The notes below the pieces were generated by a model, which did not search any database, was not told the origin of the DNA, and worked only from the letters and a program-made list of their open reading frames with translations. Below, piece by piece: positions 63,008 through 64,000 of a stretch of 64,000 bases of DNA; the first letter of the stretch is position 1, and each line of letters starts with the position of its first letter. A program made the position numbers and the translations under genes. Source of the DNA: Bacillota bacterium. GTDB lineage: Bacteria > Bacillota > Clostridia > Lachnospirales > Lachnospiraceae. The stretch lies in assembly GCA_902363515.1 (NCBI GenBank), contig CABJAN010000004.1, positions 158,417 to 222,416 of the forward strand. Direction: 5' to 3'.

Positions 63008-63310
63008 TCAATGATTCTCCCTGAATTTTGCAAAGGCTTCCGCTGCATTTTGTACTTTTCCTGCCGCTATATCATTGTAGCCTGTTTCCAGTTTCTGATG
63101 GATTTCTTCTGTTGTCATGGCATCTGTATGAATCGATACGGGTACTTTTGGTAAAGAAACAGAAAATGGAATTCCACCTGTAAGAGAAATTTGATTCAAA
63201 TACATATCAATCGCTGTTGACATAGGAACACCTAATTGAGACAATACTTTTTCTGCCCGCTCTTTGACAGTTGGGTTTACTCTTAAGTTCAATGTTGCTG
63301 TTTTTTCCAT
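63008..63310 (-). CDS. RelB/DinJ-type antitoxin
   Basis: 100 residues: ribbon-helix-helix N-terminus (TATLNLRVNPTVKERAEKVL, GVPMSTAIDMYL), then a toxin-binding tail. ATG 63310 follows AAGGAGGTGTAATC. Expected to repress the pair by binding the palindrome at 63335-63357. Confidence 0.88.
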   Translation of the reverse strand: MEKTATLNLRVNPTVKERAEKVLSQLGVPMSTAIDMYLNQISLTGGIPFSVSLPKVPVSIHTDAMTTEEIHQKLETGYNDIAAGKVQNAAEAFAKFRENH

Positions 63311-63334
63311 GATTACACCTCCTTGTTTCTTATA

Positions 63335-63357
63335 TTGTAACGCTTTTGTCGTTACAA
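63335..63357. promoter_or_regulatory. Toxin-antitoxin operator palindrome
   Basis: TTGTAACG and CGTTACAA, perfect 8-bp arms with a 7-base centre, 25-47 bases upstream of the antitoxin start; it overlaps the expected promoter. Confidence 0.75.
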
Positions 63358-63400
63358 CACAAGTACTATTATGGACTTTAAGTCTGTTATACAAAAAAAA

Positions 63401-63455
63401 TTACCTTTCCGTGTACAATAAAGTTGTTCAGGCTATCTTGTACACGGAAAGGTAA
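63401..63455 (+). repeat. IS200-type left-end hairpin over the tnpA ribosome site
   Basis: TTACCTTTCCGTGTACAA (63401-63418) and TTGTACACGGAAAGGTAA (63438-63455) are a perfect 18-bp inverted repeat. The GGAAAGG ribosome site lies in the right arm, so the RNA hairpin would block tnpA translation, as in IS200. Confidence 0.8.
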
Positions 63456-63458
63456 TTT

Positions 63459-63772
63459 ATGGCGAAGAAAGAATATTCGCTCGCACATACAAAATGGATG
63501 TGTAAATATCATATCGTCTTCACACCAAAGTATAGACGAAAAGTAATTTATAAGCAATACAAGGCAGACATCAGAGATATTATAAAACAATTGTGTAGTT
63601 ATAAAGGTGTTGAAATAATTGAAGGACATCTGATGCCAGACCATATTCATATGTTAGTACAGTCGGATTAAATGAGGCAACAATAAAAAAATATATCCAG
63701 GAACAGGAAAAGCATGATATTGCAATGGATAAATTAAGTGTAAAAGAATATGAAGACCCTTTTAAGGGTTAA
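63459..63772 (+). pseudogene. IS200/IS605 TnpA (Y1 transposase) with internal deletion
   Basis: N-terminal half intact: WMCKYHIVFTPKYRRKVIY and GHLMPDHIHMLV with the HUH metal-binding pair. The frame then stops at QSD. Immediately after, in another frame, VGLNEATIKKYIQEQEKHD to EYEDPFKG is the normal C-terminal end. About 55 middle residues, which should include the catalytic Tyr region, are lost at ~63655. Inactive; could move only with help from another copy. Confidence 0.85.
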
Positions 63773-63900
63773 TGTCAAGTAGTAACAATACCCCTTAAGG
63801 GGTTGCGACGAGTCAAGAGAAAGTCAGCGCCTTGAGACGCTGGCCTAGTAACAAGGGCTTATAGCCCTAGAGCAAACCACCCGCTGGATGGTGTGCTACC
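63773..63900 (+). repeat. IS200-type right end with serial hairpins
   Basis: A run of short stems follows tnpA: CCCCTTAAGGGG, AGCGCCTTGAGACGCT, GGGCTTATAGCCC and a CCACCCGC.../GGGTGG-like stem. This is the structured subterminal end recognised by the Y1 transposase. Confidence 0.65.
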
Positions 63901-63935
63901 CGTCAAGAGGACAATGAAAAATAATAAATTTTTCT

Positions 63936-63968
63936 CCGTCAGCCTATTAACCGGCTGGCGGTATTTTT
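63936..63968 (+). terminator. Hairpin terminator near window end
   Basis: CCGTCAGCC (63936-63944) pairs with GGCTGGCGG (63953-63961) and is followed by TATTTTTAT. Likely a terminator; it reads in either direction because AATTTTT precedes it. Confidence 0.65.
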
Positions 63969-64000
63969 ATGCTGCTTTCAACGTAAGTTCATGAAAGGCC

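Noticed and set aside
1..64000. CRISPR arrays, rRNA or tRNA genes
   Set aside because: No regular spacer-repeat arrays, rRNA segments or tRNA cloverleaf signatures were noticed when reading the window.

Overview
The window looks like a chromosomal segment of a low-G+C, Gram-positive gut anaerobe of the Lachnospiraceae (Blautia / Ruminococcus gnavus / Mediterraneibacter type). The reasons are strong GGAGG ribosome binding sites, a nine-gene V-type ATPase operon, many lipoprotein and peptide-antibiotic sensing modules, and an AgaSK plus sucrose-6-phosphate phosphorylase locus of the kind described in R. gnavus. All family assignments were made by reading the translated sequence; no database search was run.

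Layout. 0-9.5 kb: the end of an FtsX-type permease, a tyrosine recombinase, an HD phosphohydrolase, a FAD-Rieske oxidoreductase, a frameshifted acetyltransferase, then a response regulator / ABC ATPase / permease / histidine kinase module with xdhC coupled to its end. 9.6-17.6 kb: a decayed XRE regulator, an M20 amidohydrolase, endonuclease III, an XRE-domain/AlaA-type aminotransferase fusion, larB plus a larC that stops at the end of its first domain, a Nudix hydrolase, a MerR regulator and a lipoprotein. 18-28.7 kb: a MacB-like ABC ATPase with a large FtsX permease, facing a histidine kinase / response regulator / DEAD-like helicase operon in which the helicase carries two predicted membrane helices; then a C39-like peptidase and a VanR/VanS-like pair. 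28.7-32.7 kb: folate operon folC-folE-HD-folP-folBK. 32.8-46.2 kb: a class III Fic protein, two YtrA-type GntR/ABC modules each with a clear inverted-repeat operator, and between them the V-ATPase operon, whose last gene appears to start at ACG.

46.3-58.3 kb is the most unusual part. The N-terminal and C-terminal parts of one DUF5104-like lipoprotein gene lie about 11.5 kb apart on the same strand and in the right order. Just inside each break lie the two end parts of an IS1182-type transposase. Between these are a raffinose-use locus (ABC importer, AgaSK, sucrose-6-phosphate phosphorylase, AraC regulator) and debris of IS605, IS481-like and IS66 elements. The simplest reading is an IS insertion into the lipoprotein gene followed by arrival of the sugar locus inside the IS.

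58.3-64 kb: a membrane protein, an unknown cytosolic protein, a NisI/SpaI-like immunity lipoprotein with its own response regulator and kinase, a RelB/RelE-type toxin-antitoxin pair with an operator palindrome, and an IS200-type element whose transposase has lost its middle.

How the genes fit together: four complete two-component systems, several peptide-type ABC exporters, two YtrA modules and an immunity lipoprotein make this a region rich in cell-envelope defence. Folate synthesis and the V-ATPase are housekeeping blocks. The sugar locus would take up raffinose-type sugars, split off galactose, phosphorylate sucrose and phosphorolyse it to glucose 1-phosphate and fructose 6-phosphate.
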